A DNA stretch of 64,000 nt from an uncultured Pseudomonadales bacterium. GTDB lineage: Bacteria > Pseudomonadota > Gammaproteobacteria > Pseudomonadales > Azotimanducaceae. A program made the translations under genes and the position numbers. Location of the stretch: the NCBI GenBank assembly GCA_958296195.1, contig OY282455.1:372001-436000 (forward strand), in the 5' to 3' direction. Below are positions 1 to 9,963 of this stretch, in pieces. The notes under the pieces were generated by a model. The model had not been told where the DNA came from. It worked only from the letters and a program-made list of their open reading frames with translations, and made no database searches. The first letter of the stretch is position 1. Each line of letters opens with the position of its first letter.

Positions 1-614
1 TGCTCCGCCCCGGCCGGCATCGACGCCCGCTTGCCGCCGAGAAATTGGTCGAAGGCGGTGTCGAAGTGGGCCAAGGCCAAGCGGCGCAGGGCCAGAGCCA
101 CCGCTTGGGTTTCGGACCGTTCCGTCTTCAGAAACTTGCGGCGGGCCGGGGTGTTGAAGAACAGATCCTCGACCTCCACCGTGCTGCCCGAAGGATGGGC
201 GCATGGCCCGCGCCCAATCTCATGGCCACCTGCCAGTTGAATGCGCCAGGCGCTGTCTTCGCCGGCGGCGCGGCTGCTCAGAGTCAGGCGCGCAACGGAG
301 GCGGCGCTGGCTAGGGCTTCGCCGCGAAAACCCAGGCTGGCAACTCCGAGCAAGTCACCAGCCTTGGCGATCTTGCTGGTGGCGTGGCGGCTGACGGCCA
401 AGGGCAAATCCTCCGGGTGGACGCCATGACCGTCATCGGTGACCCGAATGCGCTTGATCCCCCCCTGCTCGATGCGCACCTCGATGCGTCCGGCGCCGGC
501 GTCCAAGCTGTTCTCCACCAACTCCTTAACGATGGAGGCGGGGCGCTCCACCACCTCCCCGGCGGCGATCTGATCGGCAACCTGGGGCGGGAGTTGGGAT
601 ATGCGTTGGCTCAT
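1..614 (-). CDS. mutL: DNA mismatch repair protein MutL, N-terminal part (cut by window edge)
   Basis: This is the GHKL-ATPase mismatch-repair matchmaker that links MutS to downstream nuclease and helicase. The translation from ATG at 614 gives [20 protein letters not shown], followed by [20 protein letters not shown], the MutL ATP-binding start with the catalytic E and the N of ENSLDAG. The DDGHG motif and the GFRGEAL box follow, ending with the [13 protein letters not shown] segment. About 204 residues are visible; the C-terminal dimerisation domain lies outside the window. The neighbouring amidase and tsaE match the conserved gammaproteobacterial cell-wall/mutL cluster. The amidase stop is 12 bases upstream, so the genes are probably co-transcribed. 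Confidence 0.97.
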   Translation of the reverse strand, partial: MSQRISQLPPQVADQIAAGEVVERPASIVKELVENSLDAGAGRIEVRIEQGGIKRIRVTDDGHGVHPEDLPLAVSRHATSKIAKAGDLLGVASLGFRGEALASAASVARLTLSSRAAGEDSAWRIQLAGGHEIGRGPCAHPSGSTVEVEDLFFNTPARRKFLKTERSETQAVALALRRLALAHFDTAFDQFLGGKRASMPAGAE

Positions 615-626
615 CCGGGCGACGGC

Positions 627-1862
627 CTAAGGCCCCAAGCCAGAGGCTTCGGAGGCGGCGTTGATGGCGGCCAGCAGCCCTTGCTCCAAGCGGCGCCGAT
701 GATCCGCATCCGCCGGAGCAAGCCCAACAAGCGCCGTGCCCGGCGGCGGATTCTCCCGCCAATACTTCACCACGCCGTTGTAGATTGCGCGGGTGATCTT
801 GCCTTGGTGTTCCGCTTGATTCAGCCGCCGCGCCTCAACGGGGTTGGAGATGAAGCCGGTTTCCACCAACAGGCTGGGAATGTCCGGCGCCTTGAGCACC
901 ACGAAACCGGCGTGCCCGACCTGCTTCTTGTGCAGCTTGGTGACTCGATTGAGTTCCCCAAGCACCTCCACGCCGATCTCGCTGCTTTGCCGCCGCTTGC
1001 CTTCCATGGCCAAGTCCGTCAGCGTTTGCTTCAGGTAGGGATCCTTGTCCCCTAGGCTCACCTCGCTGACGCCGCCGATGAGATCCGAACGGTTGGCCTC
1101 CTGCGCCAGAAATCTAGCCACTTCACTGTCCGCCCCCCGCTCCGAGAGCATGTAAACCGAAGCGCCGTTGACCGTCGAATTCTTGAAGGCGTCTGCATGC
1201 AGGGACAGGAACAGGTGCGCCTGCGCGTCATGGGCGATGCGAGTGCGTTGCCGCAATGGTATGTAGTAGTCCCCTTTGCGCACCATGACCACCCGGTAGC
1301 CCGGCGCACTGTCGAACAGCGCCGCCAGCTTTCTGGCCATGGACAGCACCACTTGCTTCTCGGCAACCTTGTTGGGGCCTATGGCGCCTGGGTCCTCGCC
1401 GCCATGCCCGGCGTCAATGGCGATGACAATGTCCCGCCGAGCCTCGGTGCGGCTTGGTGGCGGCTGGGCCGGTGCGGTTTGGTCAAACAGGTCTATGACC
1501 AAGCGGTGTCCGTAGGGTGAAGTGGGCTTCAGTCGAAAATCCTTGCGCGTAAGGGGCTTGACCAAGTCCAACACCACTCGGTAGTCATGGCCCCGTTTCG
1601 CCATGCGGATATTCTGCACGCGGCGCCCGGTGACGTTGGAGAAATCTGGATTGAAGTTCGCCGCCGGGCGCGTGTTCCTTAGATCAACGACCAGTCTTTC
1701 CGGTTTGTTCAACGCAAACATGTGGGCGTCCGTTGGCCCGGAGGTGTCGAACACAACGCGGGTGTGGTCCGGCGCTTCGTAGGTTCTGATGTTGTACAGC
1801 GAATCCGCCTGGGCGACGGCCGCGGCGGCGAGCAAGCAGCCGCTAAGAATGAACTTCCACAT
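627..1862 (-). CDS. N-acetylmuramoyl-L-alanine amidase (AmiB/AmiC type, AMIN domain)
   Basis: A periplasmic zinc amidase that cleaves the stem peptide from MurNAc during septum splitting. I place the start at ATG 1862 (MWKFILSGCLL), which gives a Sec signal peptide ending near AQA. Frames further upstream are antisense to tsaE's reading. An AMIN septal-targeting domain (about residues 22-125, YNIRTYEAPDHTRVVFD) is followed by an Amidase_3 domain from about residue 160 with IDAGHGGEDPGA (zinc His), the HADAF segment and the C-terminal ETGFISNP box (catalytic Glu). The 411-aa length fits the family. It overlaps the tsaE stop by 20 bases and precedes mutL, as in other gammaproteobacteria. Confidence 0.95.
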   Translation of the reverse strand: MWKFILSGCLLAAAAVAQADSLYNIRTYEAPDHTRVVFDTSGPTDAHMFALNKPERLVVDLRNTRPAANFNPDFSNVTGRRVQNIRMAKRGHDYRVVLDLVKPLTRKDFRLKPTSPYGHRLVIDLFDQTAPAQPPPSRTEARRDIVIAIDAGHGGEDPGAIGPNKVAEKQVVLSMARKLAALFDSAPGYRVVMVRKGDYYIPLRQRTRIAHDAQAHLFLSLHADAFKNSTVNGASVYMLSERGADSEVARFLAQEANRSDLIGGVSEVSLGDKDPYLKQTLTDLAMEGKRRQSSEIGVEVLGELNRVTKLHKKQVGHAGFVVLKAPDIPSLLVETGFISNPVEARRLNQAEHQGKITRAIYNGVVKYWRENPPPGTALVGLAPADADHRRRLEQGLLAAINAASEASGLGP

Positions 1863-2289
1863 AACGGCCCCGGCCGGCAACGCGCAATTGAATTTCGACG
1901 TCTGGGGCCGGCAGGCGCGAAGCCCCTCTCTCCGGCCATTCGATGAGCTTGATTGCCGGTACGCCCAGCAGTTCGTCGATGCCGATGAAGTCGAGTTCCT
2001 GGCTGTCCGCGATTCGATAGAGATCGAAATGGAAGACCCGCAGTTCTTCATAGGGTTCGAGCAAAGTGTAAGTTGGGCTTTTGACAGGACCCGAGAAACC
2101 CAATCCGCGTAGTATGCCCCTAACCAAGGTGGTTTTTCCAGCACCAAGTTCGCCCTGCAGATGAACGGTGGCGTCGTGATCGCAGTTGTCCGCGGCGGTT
2201 AGCCAACCAGCGAGTTCGCGCCCGAAGGCCAAGGTGGCCGCTTCATCGCGCAGATAGTGCGCCGAAATGTTGAGATGGTTGGCTGGCAT
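1843..2289 (-). CDS. tsaE: tRNA t6A biosynthesis ATPase TsaE
   Basis: An essential P-loop ATPase working with TsaB/TsaD/TsaC in threonylcarbamoyl-adenosine formation at A37 of ANN-decoding tRNAs. The Walker A motif GELGAGKTTLVRGI is clear, followed by SPTYTLLEPY and the HFDLYR box that coordinates Mg. I chose ATG 2289 (MPANHLN) because it gives the usual length (148 aa); a longer frame would run into the nnr coding end. It lies 25 bases after nnr and overlaps the amidase start, so this is a tight operon. Confidence 0.95.
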   Translation of the reverse strand: MPANHLNISAHYLRDEAATLAFGRELAGWLTAADNCDHDATVHLQGELGAGKTTLVRGILRGLGFSGPVKSPTYTLLEPYEELRVFHFDLYRIADSQELDFIGIDELLGVPAIKLIEWPERGASRLPAPDVEIQLRVAGRGRYVEVHS

Positions 2290-2314
2290 TCTTGAAAACC
2301 CTAGGCCAAACCCA

Positions 2315-3871
2315 TCAGGGCGCCAGCTCGCCAATGGCGTTGATGACGTCCGTGGCCAGCAGGCTGCGCCGTCCTTGACGCTTGGCTACGAGATCCGCCG
2401 CCGCACTGTGCAGGCAGACGCCGATGCGGACCGCCTCCGCCGCCTCCAAGCCTTGCGCGAGCAGGCCGCCCAGCACTCCGGCCAGCGCATCTCCCATGCC
2501 CGCCGTGGCCATGCCTGGATTGCCGTGGGCGCAGACGCCGAGCAACCCGTCGCCAGGCGCGGCGCAAACCGTGCCGGCGCCCTTGAGCACGGCGATGCCG
2601 GCAAATTGGTCCGCAAGCCGCTGCGCCGCTCCGGGACGGTTCCCTTCCACCTCTTGGGTGCCAACTCCCAACAACTGCGCCGCTTCGCCGGGGTGGGGGG
2701 TTATGACTAGCTTGCCAAGGGCGGCGCCGGCCGCCGCTGGGGAGACCTTGGGCAGGCCCCCTGTTTGCGGACTTCCCTTCGCTGCCGCGCCGGCGAAGTT
2801 CCCCCCTTGCTGTGCATCCCGCCCTTCGTTGGTGATTTGCGCCAGCCAGCGCAGGCCATCCGCATCCACAACGGTTGGTTTGCCCGCCTGCAACGCAAGC
2901 TGAAACAGCTTCTCGCCCCAAGGTTCGCGGCCTAGCCCTGGCCCCAGCACCACGGCGCTGGCGCGGCTGAGCAAGTCCTTGCCGCTTTCCAGGTCGCCGC
3001 CGTCTCGCAGCATCAATTCGGGACGGCGAGCCAGCATTGCGGCATGGTGCTGCGGGCGGGTCAGCACCGTCACCAGCCCCGTGCCGATGCGCAATGCGGC
3101 TTCGGCGGCCAGCAACGGCGCTCCGCCCATGCCTAGATCGCCGCCGACCACCAGCAGATGCCCCTGCCGGTGTTTATGCTGATTGACCGCCAAGGCCGGC
3201 AGAGCAGCGCCGCTGTACTCCAGCAGGGGGCAGCCCGGAACCTGCGCCAGCACGGTGCCGGAAACGCCGAGGCCAGCCTGAACCAACTCCCCGCGCTGGG
3301 CTAGCCCCTGGCCGGTGTGCAGGCCCAGTTTGGCGCCGATGAAGGACACCGTAACGTCCGCCGCCACCGCATGGTCCGCCGCCGCACCGGTGTCCGCATC
3401 CACGCCGCTGGGCACGTCCACCGACAGCACTGGGCGATTGGCGCGGTTTATCCGCGCCACCGCTTCCCCGAACGGTGGCCGCAACGGGCCGCTCAAGCCA
3501 GTGCCCAACAGCGCATCGACAATGACGGCGCCTCTGATTTCTTCGCCCTTGTCGGACGCAGTGACGCCTTGGTCCGTTGCCCAGGACTGCGCCAGCGCCG
3601 CGTCTCCCTTGAGGGCCCCGCCGCCAACCCGCAGCACCTGCGCATCCAAGCCAATTTGACGGGCCAAGCCGGCCATGACGTAGCCATCCCCAGCGTTGTT
3701 CCCCTTGCCACAGAAGATGGTGACGGCGCCGGCGCCAGGCCAGCGGTGGATAAGAGCGTCAAAGGCCGCCTGACCGGCGCGGCGCATGAGTGCAAAGCCG
3801 GAAACCCCCTGCTGCTCGATCATAAGGCGGTCGAGCTGACGGCACTGGGCGCTGGTGTGCAGGATGGTCAC
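2315..3871 (-). CDS. nnr: Bifunctional NAD(P)H-hydrate epimerase / ADP- or ATP-dependent dehydratase
   Basis: Repairs hydrated NAD(P)H: the N-terminal YjeF_N domain (about residues 1-215) epimerises the R and S hydrates and the C-terminal carbohydrate-kinase-like domain (about 225-518) dehydrates them. Visible landmarks are FCGKGNNAGDGYV (epimerase nucleotide loop), VDALLGTGL and VDVPSGVDADTG. In the kinase half there are VGGDLGMGGAPLLA, VLGPGLG, TPHPGEAAQLL and the C-terminal GNPGMATAGMGDALAG catalytic loop. The segment around residues 330-355 (GGNFAGAAAKGS and after) looks like a low-complexity insertion compared with the usual fold. It heads the minus-strand operon with tsaE, the amidase and mutL. 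Confidence 0.95.
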   Translation of the reverse strand: MTILHTSAQCRQLDRLMIEQQGVSGFALMRRAGQAAFDALIHRWPGAGAVTIFCGKGNNAGDGYVMAGLARQIGLDAQVLRVGGGALKGDAALAQSWATDQGVTASDKGEEIRGAVIVDALLGTGLSGPLRPPFGEAVARINRANRPVLSVDVPSGVDADTGAAADHAVAADVTVSFIGAKLGLHTGQGLAQRGELVQAGLGVSGTVLAQVPGCPLLEYSGAALPALAVNQHKHRQGHLLVVGGDLGMGGAPLLAAEAALRIGTGLVTVLTRPQHHAAMLARRPELMLRDGGDLESGKDLLSRASAVVLGPGLGREPWGEKLFQLALQAGKPTVVDADGLRWLAQITNEGRDAQQGGNFAGAAAKGSPQTGGLPKVSPAAAGAALGKLVITPHPGEAAQLLGVGTQEVEGNRPGAAQRLADQFAGIAVLKGAGTVCAAPGDGLLGVCAHGNPGMATAGMGDALAGVLGGLLAQGLEAAEAVRIGVCLHSAAADLVAKRQGRRSLLATDVINAIGELAP

Positions 3872-3944
3872 GGCTCCGCATTATAGTGCGCCTTTGCAAT
3901 AGCCTTTTGGCCTTCCGCCACACTCCCATGATGCTTGCGGTGCC

Positions 3945-3981
3945 GTCTGGCTTTGGTCCGAGTGGGCGGCGGCGCGGGCGG
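3945..3981 (+). repeat. 37-bp perfect copy of an internal piece of the restriction-modification gene
   Basis: Bases 3945-3981 are identical to 5362-5398, inside the nuclease domain of the 1580-aa restriction-modification gene (the stretch encoding VWLWSEWAAARA). It lies just upstream of the NYN gene in the same orientation. A 37-bp exact match is far beyond chance, so this is best read as a relic of an older copy of the N-terminal part of that gene. Confidence 0.8.
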
Positions 3982-4041
3982 CAAAAGCTGAATTTCAGCT
4001 AGTGCATCCGTCGAATGGCCTTGGACAGCGAAGGCAGTATA

Positions 4042-4692
4042 ATGGCCACCACTGAAATTCACCGGTATGGGCCAGCCGTGGACAAGGTCTTCATCTACTG
4101 GGACAACTCCAACATCTTCATCAGCGCCCAGCAGGTCGCGATTGAGCGCGAAGGCGAAGCCGCTCGCTCCCGTTTGCGCATCCACTTCCGCAATCTTCTG
4201 GAACTGGCCCGTGGGGGGCGGGAAATCGAGCATGCCACCGCGGTCGGTTCTGTGCCGCCGGAGTTGCGCCATGTTTGGAACCGCCTGGAGAACGAGGGTG
4301 TCGCCGTTCAGCTTTTGGAGCGAGGCGTCATGCAAGGCTGCGAGCAGGGCGTGGACCAGGCATTGCAAACGGTGATGCTGCGCGACGGGTTTGACTACAA
4401 CGGGAACCCGGGCATCGCCGTGATGCTCACGGGCGATGGTGCTGGGTTTCAAGATGGCGTCGGCTTTCATGCTGACCTAGAGCGAATGCGGCGGCGCAAT
4501 TGGCGCATTGAAGTTCTGTCCTGGCGGCATAGCTGCAACCGCCGCATGCGGGAATGGGCCGAAGAAAACGGTCAGTTCATCGCCTTTGACGACTTTTATG
4601 ACAGCATCACCTTTCTGGAGTCGGCGGTGCCAAGCCAGCCCATTGCAGACCCGCGTTACGCCGTTCCGGTGGATCTTGGCCGACGCTCTTAG
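4042..4692 (+). CDS. NYN-domain (LabA/PIN-like) protein, putative RNase
   Basis: A 216-aa protein with the NYN/PIN-like fold. It starts with VFIYWDNSNIFIS (first acidic metal residue D with NSN), carries an internal helical segment, then QGVDQALQTVMLRDG and the VMLTGDGAGFQDGV strand with the second acidic cluster, and ends with VLSWRHSCNRRMREWA. This order is typical of NYN single-domain nucleases, which act on RNA in many bacterial conflict and maturation systems. The start at 4042 has GAAGG upstream; an in-frame ATG at 4015 lacks a good site. It opens the insert between nnr and queG, so a role in phage or plasmid defence is possible but inferred. Confidence 0.85.
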   Translation: MATTEIHRYGPAVDKVFIYWDNSNIFISAQQVAIEREGEAARSRLRIHFRNLLELARGGREIEHATAVGSVPPELRHVWNRLENEGVAVQLLERGVMQGCEQGVDQALQTVMLRDGFDYNGNPGIAVMLTGDGAGFQDGVGFHADLERMRRRNWRIEVLSWRHSCNRRMREWAEENGQFIAFDDFYDSITFLESAVPSQPIADPRYAVPVDLGRRS

Positions 4693-4897
4693 TCCCGGCC
4701 CGCCCGTGCGTCTCCGGCGCAATCGCGTTGCCCAACCGCCTCCCGCGGCGCTTCGAACTCGAAGGCTCGGCGAAGTCAGCCAAGCGCCATTCGCCGAGTC
4801 ACCCGCCATCCCATCACCACCACTACGCATGTCGAACTTGCCAAGGGCAGCTGCTAGGCTATAGATGGCGCTTCCCAACATAGAGGGATGAACCAAA

Positions 4898-5113
4898 TTG
4901 AGCCTTTCCCCTTGGACCGCGATCATCACCCAGGACGAGGGCTGGTGGATAGGCTGGGTGGCTGAGATTCCAGGCGTGAACGCTCAGGAGCGCACCCGGC
5001 CGCAACTACTGGCAACGCTTGCCGATGTGCTCCGGGAAGCACTTGAACTGAACAGGCAGGATGCGCTCGCCAAGGCCGGCGACAGCTATGAGGAGGCGGA
5101 AGTTTCCCTTTAG
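4898..5113 (+). CDS. Small HicB-like protein (orphan antitoxin-type)
   Basis: A 71-aa protein resembling the partial RNase-H fold of HicB antitoxins: WTAIITQDEGWWIGWVAEIPGVNAQ, then a helix with TLADVLREALELN. The start is TTG at 4898 with AGAGGGA about nine bases upstream; the nearby ATG at 4888 is in another frame and stops soon. No HicA toxin is seen next to it, and the protein lacks the DNA-binding helix-turn-helix or ribbon domain of longer HicB proteins. It precedes the restriction-modification gene by 101 bases, so it may be a solitary relic or a regulator. Confidence 0.7.
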   Translation: MSLSPWTAIITQDEGWWIGWVAEIPGVNAQERTRPQLLATLADVLREALELNRQDALAKAGDSYEEAEVSL

Positions 5114-5214
5114 AGGCCGCTACGGGTCCGGTATTCCAAGATCGCGGCATATTTTCCTCGCCAAGTGCTCGCTGATCTCCTAGCTAGTACACTAGCAATC
5201 CTCTCACCATAGCA

Positions 5215-8200
5215 GTGCGGGCATTGAGTAGCGGATTCCAGGAAACGCTGGACCATATCCGATCCATCGCCGATTCGCAGGCGCAGAAGGGGCGGCTCTT
5301 CGAGCGGCTGATGAAGGCGTACTTCCGCGTGGATCCCATCTACGGGGAGCGCTTCACCAAGGTCTGGCTTTGGTCCGAGTGGGCGGCGGCGCGGGCGGAC
5401 TTCGACGGGACGGACACCGGCATCGACCTCGTGGCCGAGGAACGCGACGGCGGCCACTGCGCCATTCAGTGCAAGTGCTACGCGCCCGGCACGCGCATAG
5501 CCAAACCTGACCTCGACTCCTTCATTGCCGCGTCCGCCCGGGAGCCCTTCACCGCCCGCATCGTAGTCGATACCGGCGACGGCTGGGGACCGAACGCGGT
5601 CAAGACCATCACCGCATTGAAGCCCGCCTGCGCCGTCATCCGTTTCGGGGACCTCGCCAGCCGGCCCTTTGAATGGCCCGACCTTGTGCGCGGCAAGCCG
5701 GAGGACCTGGCCCTCCGTAGCGAACCTTTCTCCCTGCGCCCCCACCAACGGGCCGCGTTCGATGCCGTGACCAAGGGCTTTGATGACCATGACCGCGGCA
5801 AGCTCATCATGGCCTGCGGCTCGGGCAAGACCTTCACCGCGCTGCGCATCGCGGAGGCCGCCGCCGGCGTCGGCGGCCGAGTTCTGTATCTGGTGCCTTC
5901 CATTTCCCTGCTCTCCCAATCCATGCGGGAGTGGGCCACCCAGCGGGCGCTGGCCCACCGCTACCTCGGCATCTGCTCCGACACCCGCGCCGGACGCAAC
6001 GACGAGGACGCCTCCCTGCAGGAATTGGAAATTCCCGTCACCACGGATCCGCAAGCTATTTCCCTGGCCCTGAGCAAGGTGCGCGGGGACATCATGACGG
6101 TGGTTTTCTGCACCTACCATTCGCTCCCCATCGTGGAGCAGGCGCAAGGCGACGGCGCGCCGCCTTTCGACCTGATCCTCTGCGATGAGGCGCACCGAAC
6201 CACCGGCATTGAGCGGCCAGGCGACCGCACCTCTCCCTTTGTGCTGGTCCACGACGGCCAGCGCATCCGAGCCGCCAAACGCCTCTACATGACGGCCACG
6301 CCGCGCCTCTACACGGAAGGCGCCAAGTCGAAGGCGGCCAGCCACGAAGTGGAAGTGTTCTCCATGGACGACCCGGCCACCTACGGCCCGGAGCTGCACC
6401 GCCTGCCCTTCTCCCGCGCTGTCGAGCAAGGGCTGTTGTCCGACTACAAGGTCGTGGTGCTGGCCATGTCCGAACAGCATGTGGACGCCGCCCTGCAGGC
6501 GCACTTGGCGACCGGCGACAGCGAAATCAACATCACCGACGCGGCCAAGATCGTCGGCTGCTGGCAGGCGCTGCAAAACCCGGAGAACAGGCGTCGCGGC
6601 ACACAACCGATACGGCCCCTGACCCGCGCCATCGCGTTCACCAACACCATCGCCGCCTCCAAACGCCTTGCCGCTCATTGGGACGACATCATCGGCCACG
6701 CCATTGAAGGGCTGCTGCCGGAGGAGCGCGGTAGCGCCTTTCGTTGCAGCACCGAGCATGTGGACGGCCAGCACCACGCCCTGGAGCGCAAGGCCCGCAT
6801 CGAGTGGCTGAAGGGCGATGCGGAGGGAACCTGCCGCATACTCTCCAACGCCCGCTGCCTGTCCGAAGGCATCGACGTGCCGGCGCTGGACGCGGTGCTG
6901 TTCATGAGTCCGAAAAACTCCCAAGTCGATATCGTCCAAGCCGTGGGCCGCGCCATGCGAAAGGCGCGGGGCAAGGAGTACGGCTACATCGTCCTGCCCA
7001 TCGCCGTGCCGGCCGGGGTCAGCGCGGCGGCGGCCCTGGACGACAACGAGCGCTTCGCCGCGGTCTGGAGCGTCCTGCGGGCGCTGCGCTCCCACGACGA
7101 CCGCTTCGACGCCGAGATCAACAAGATCGACCTGAACAACATGCCCACCAGCCGCATCATCTTCAGCGGCGGCGGAGCCGGCGACGATGAGGGCATGGGC
7201 GGTGGCCCGACCATGGACGACCTGCCGTTTGCCCCCATAGACCTGCCGCCCGGTGCCATCTTCGCCAAGATCGTGGAGAAGTGCGGCGACCGCAAGTATT
7301 GGGAGACCTGGGCCAAGGATGTGGCGGACATCTTCACCCGCTTGGTCCAGCGCATCGACAACCTGCTCACCGCCACCGGCAACGAAGCCCTGCGCGAGTG
7401 GTTCGACGCCTTCCACGAGGAGCTTAAGGCCTCCATCAACGACGCCGTCAGCCGCGACAACGCCGTGGAGATGATGGCCCAGCACATCCTCACCCGCCCG
7501 GTGTTCGAGGCGCTGTTCGAGCATTACGACTTTGCCGCCGCCAACCCGGTGGCCCAAGCCCTGGACGCCCTGCGGCGGGACTTCGGCGAATTCGGCTTGG
7601 AGAACGAGGTGCGCGATCTGGAGCGCTTCTACGCAAGCGTCCGCCTGCGCGCCCGGGGTCTGGACAACAGCGCGGCCCGGCAGCGGGTGCTGATGGAGCT
7701 TTACGAGAAGTTCTTCGCCACGGCGCTGAAGAAGGACGCCGACCGCTTGGGGATCGTCTATACGCCGGTGGAGGTGGTGGACTTCATTCTGCGCAGCGCC
7801 GACCATGCCCTGCGCGAAGCGTTCGGCCTGCGCCTGAGCGATGCGGGCGTCCATGTTCTGGACCCCTTTACCGGCACGGGCATCTTCTTGGTGCGCCTGC
7901 TGCAATCGGCGCTGATCGGCGATGGGGACTTGGAACGGAAGTACCGCCGGGAGCTGCACGCCAACGAGCTGGTGCTGCTGGCCTACTACATCGCCGCCAT
8001 TCACATCGAGGAGGCGTTCCACGGCCGGCGCGGCGCCGAAGCCGACCACCAGCCGTTCAACGGCATCGCCCTCACCGACACCTTCAACCTGCACACCGAC
8101 CGCACCGGCTTCCCCAAGGACTGGCTGCCGGACAACAGCGAGCGGGTGGAGCGCCAGCAGAACTTGCCGATTCAAGTGATCGTCGGCAACCCGCCTTGGT

Positions 8201-9957
8201 CGGCGGCGCAGCGAAGCTCGGCGGACGACAACCCCAACGTGGATTACCCGGAGATGGAGCAGCGCATCGCGGACACCTACGCCGTGCGTTCCAACGCCAC
8301 CTTGAAGAACAGCCTCTACGACACCTACAAGATGGCGATCCGCTGGGCCAGCGACCGCATCGGCGAACAGGGCGTGGTGGCCTTCGTCAGCAACGGCTCC
8401 TGGATCGACGGCAATGTCGATTCCGGCATTCGCGCCTGCTTGGTGGAGGAGTTCAGCTCGGTTCATGTGTTGAATCTGCGAGGAAATGCGAGAACGTCGG
8501 GCGAACTGCGCCGAAAGGAAGGCGACAACGTGTTCGACCAAGGTTCCCGAGCGCCCGTAGCGATCACGCTCCTAGTCCGCAACCCGAACGCGGTACACGA
8601 CGGCTGCCGCATCCTCTACCGCGACATCGGCGACTACCTCAAGCGGGAGGAGAAGCTAAGGCTCCTGCGCGACGCCGGCTCCATCGCCGGCATCGACGAT
8701 TGGTGCGAAATCACCCCAAACCGACACCACGACTGGATCGATCAGCGCAGCGAGGACTTTCAGCGGCTCTATCCGTTGGGGTCAAGGGAGGTGAAGGCCG
8801 GCAAGGGGGAGGACGCCGTATTCCAACTTTTCAGCAACGGTTACAAAACCAGCCGGGACGCCTACCTGTACAACTTCTCCCGCCAGTCCTGCGCCGAAAA
8901 CGCACGCTTGGCGGGAGAGAACTACATGAGCGCGATGCAGGTGGCCGAAGAACGCCCCGAATACCGATTGGACGAAACTGTGCGCCTTCATTCCGCAAAC
9001 ATCCGGTGGGATCAGGCGCTAAAAGAAAACTTGGCTAGAAAGAAGAAAATCGCATTTTCCACCGACAACGTACAAAAGACTCAATATCGACCTTTCGTTA
9101 AATCCTATTGCTATGTTGAGTATGTGCTTGCTAACCGAAAGTACCAAATGGACAGCATCTTTCCCATGCCGGATGGCGATAACCGGGCAATCTGCGTGCC
9201 CGGCGTAGGCTCCACCAAACCCTTCTCGGTCCTCGTAACAGATTCAATGCCGGACCTCGAACTCATCTCCAAGGGCCAGTGCTTCCCAAGATACCGCTAC
9301 CAAGCGCCCAGCGACGCCCAAGGCCGCCTGCTTGGTTTGGAGGACGACTTGGAGCGGTTCGACAACATCACCGACGCCACCCTGCGCAAGTTCCGCACCC
9401 ACTACCAAGACTCCTCAATCACCAAGGACGCCGTCTTCGACTACGTTTACGGCCTGCTCCACGCCCCCGGCTACCGGGAGCGCTTCGCCAACGACCTGAG
9501 CAAGGCGTTGCCAAGAATTCCCCTCGCCCAAGATTTCCATGCCTTCGCCCAAGCCGGCAATCAGCTCACGACCCTGCACCTAGGCTACGAGACCTGCGCC
9601 GAACACCCTCTTGAACTGAACTTCACCGGAGAGGGAGCGCCAAGACCGGAACACTTCCGCATCGGCAAACAAAAAATGCGCTTCGCCGACGCAGCCAAGT
9701 CCGAGCTCATCATCAACGACCACATCCGCTTAACCGGCATCCCCGCCGAAGCCCACCAATACGAAGTCAACGGCAGAACCCCACTGGAATGGCTCATCGA
9801 CCGCTACAGAATCACCCAAGACACCCATAGCGGCATCGTCAACGACCCCAACGCCTGGTTCGACCAGCCCCAAGACCTCATCGCCACCTTCCGCCGCATC
9901 GTCCACCTAAGCGTGGCAACCACCCGCATCGTCGCGCAATTGCCAAACCTCGAGTAA
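5215..9957 (+). CDS. Single-chain type ISP-like restriction-modification enzyme (nuclease-helicase-methylase)
   Basis: A 1580-aa polypeptide combining all restriction-modification activities. It starts with an Mrr-like PD-(D/E)xK nuclease (D71, then QCK at 85-87) and a superfamily-2 helicase (Walker A ACGSGKT at about 200-206, DEAH at 324-327, and a C-terminal helicase part with VGRAMRKARG). A coupler follows (about 720-860), then an N6-adenine methyltransferase (DPFTGTG at about 883, NPPW at 992-995) and a C-terminal target-recognition region. The order matches LlaBIII/LlaGI-type ISP enzymes, which methylate one strand and cut after translocation. Start is GTG 5215. TcmP starts six bases after its stop. 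The last 57 codons are duplicated at 12914-13086. Confidence 0.95.
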   Translation: MRALSSGFQETLDHIRSIADSQAQKGRLFERLMKAYFRVDPIYGERFTKVWLWSEWAAARADFDGTDTGIDLVAEERDGGHCAIQCKCYAPGTRIAKPDLDSFIAASAREPFTARIVVDTGDGWGPNAVKTITALKPACAVIRFGDLASRPFEWPDLVRGKPEDLALRSEPFSLRPHQRAAFDAVTKGFDDHDRGKLIMACGSGKTFTALRIAEAAAGVGGRVLYLVPSISLLSQSMREWATQRALAHRYLGICSDTRAGRNDEDASLQELEIPVTTDPQAISLALSKVRGDIMTVVFCTYHSLPIVEQAQGDGAPPFDLILCDEAHRTTGIERPGDRTSPFVLVHDGQRIRAAKRLYMTATPRLYTEGAKSKAASHEVEVFSMDDPATYGPELHRLPFSRAVEQGLLSDYKVVVLAMSEQHVDAALQAHLATGDSEINITDAAKIVGCWQALQNPENRRRGTQPIRPLTRAIAFTNTIAASKRLAAHWDDIIGHAIEGLLPEERGSAFRCSTEHVDGQHHALERKARIEWLKGDAEGTCRILSNARCLSEGIDVPALDAVLFMSPKNSQVDIVQAVGRAMRKARGKEYGYIVLPIAVPAGVSAAAALDDNERFAAVWSVLRALRSHDDRFDAEINKIDLNNMPTSRIIFSGGGAGDDEGMGGGPTMDDLPFAPIDLPPGAIFAKIVEKCGDRKYWETWAKDVADIFTRLVQRIDNLLTATGNEALREWFDAFHEELKASINDAVSRDNAVEMMAQHILTRPVFEALFEHYDFAAANPVAQALDALRRDFGEFGLENEVRDLERFYASVRLRARGLDNSAARQRVLMELYEKFFATALKKDADRLGIVYTPVEVVDFILRSADHALREAFGLRLSDAGVHVLDPFTGTGIFLVRLLQSALIGDGDLERKYRRELHANELVLLAYYIAAIHIEEAFHGRRGAEADHQPFNGIALTDTFNLHTDRTGFPKDWLPDNSERVERQQNLPIQVIVGNPPWSAAQRSSADDNPNVDYPEMEQRIADTYAVRSNATLKNSLYDTYKMAIRWASDRIGEQGVVAFVSNGSWIDGNVDSGIRACLVEEFSSVHVLNLRGNARTSGELRRKEGDNVFDQGSRAPVAITLLVRNPNAVHDGCRILYRDIGDYLKREEKLRLLRDAGSIAGIDDWCEITPNRHHDWIDQRSEDFQRLYPLGSREVKAGKGEDAVFQLFSNGYKTSRDAYLYNFSRQSCAENARLAGENYMSAMQVAEERPEYRLDETVRLHSANIRWDQALKENLARKKKIAFSTDNVQKTQYRPFVKSYCYVEYVLANRKYQMDSIFPMPDGDNRAICVPGVGSTKPFSVLVTDSMPDLELISKGQCFPRYRYQAPSDAQGRLLGLEDDLERFDNITDATLRKFRTHYQDSSITKDAVFDYVYGLLHAPGYRERFANDLSKALPRIPLAQDFHAFAQAGNQLTTLHLGYETCAEHPLELNFTGEGAPRPEHFRIGKQKMRFADAAKSELIINDHIRLTGIPAEAHQYEVNGRTPLEWLIDRYRITQDTHSGIVNDPNAWFDQPQDLIATFRRIVHLSVATTRIVAQLPNLE

Positions 9958-9963
9958 TACAAG

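Noticed and set aside
384-1055. Plus-strand open frame across mutL and the amidase
   Set aside because: Antisense to two clearly coding genes with recognised domains.
5110-8541. Long open frame on the minus strand, antisense to the restriction-modification gene
   Set aside because: It is the complementary reading of a GC-rich coding gene with strong plus-strand motifs; its Val/Gly/Gln-rich translation has no protein features.
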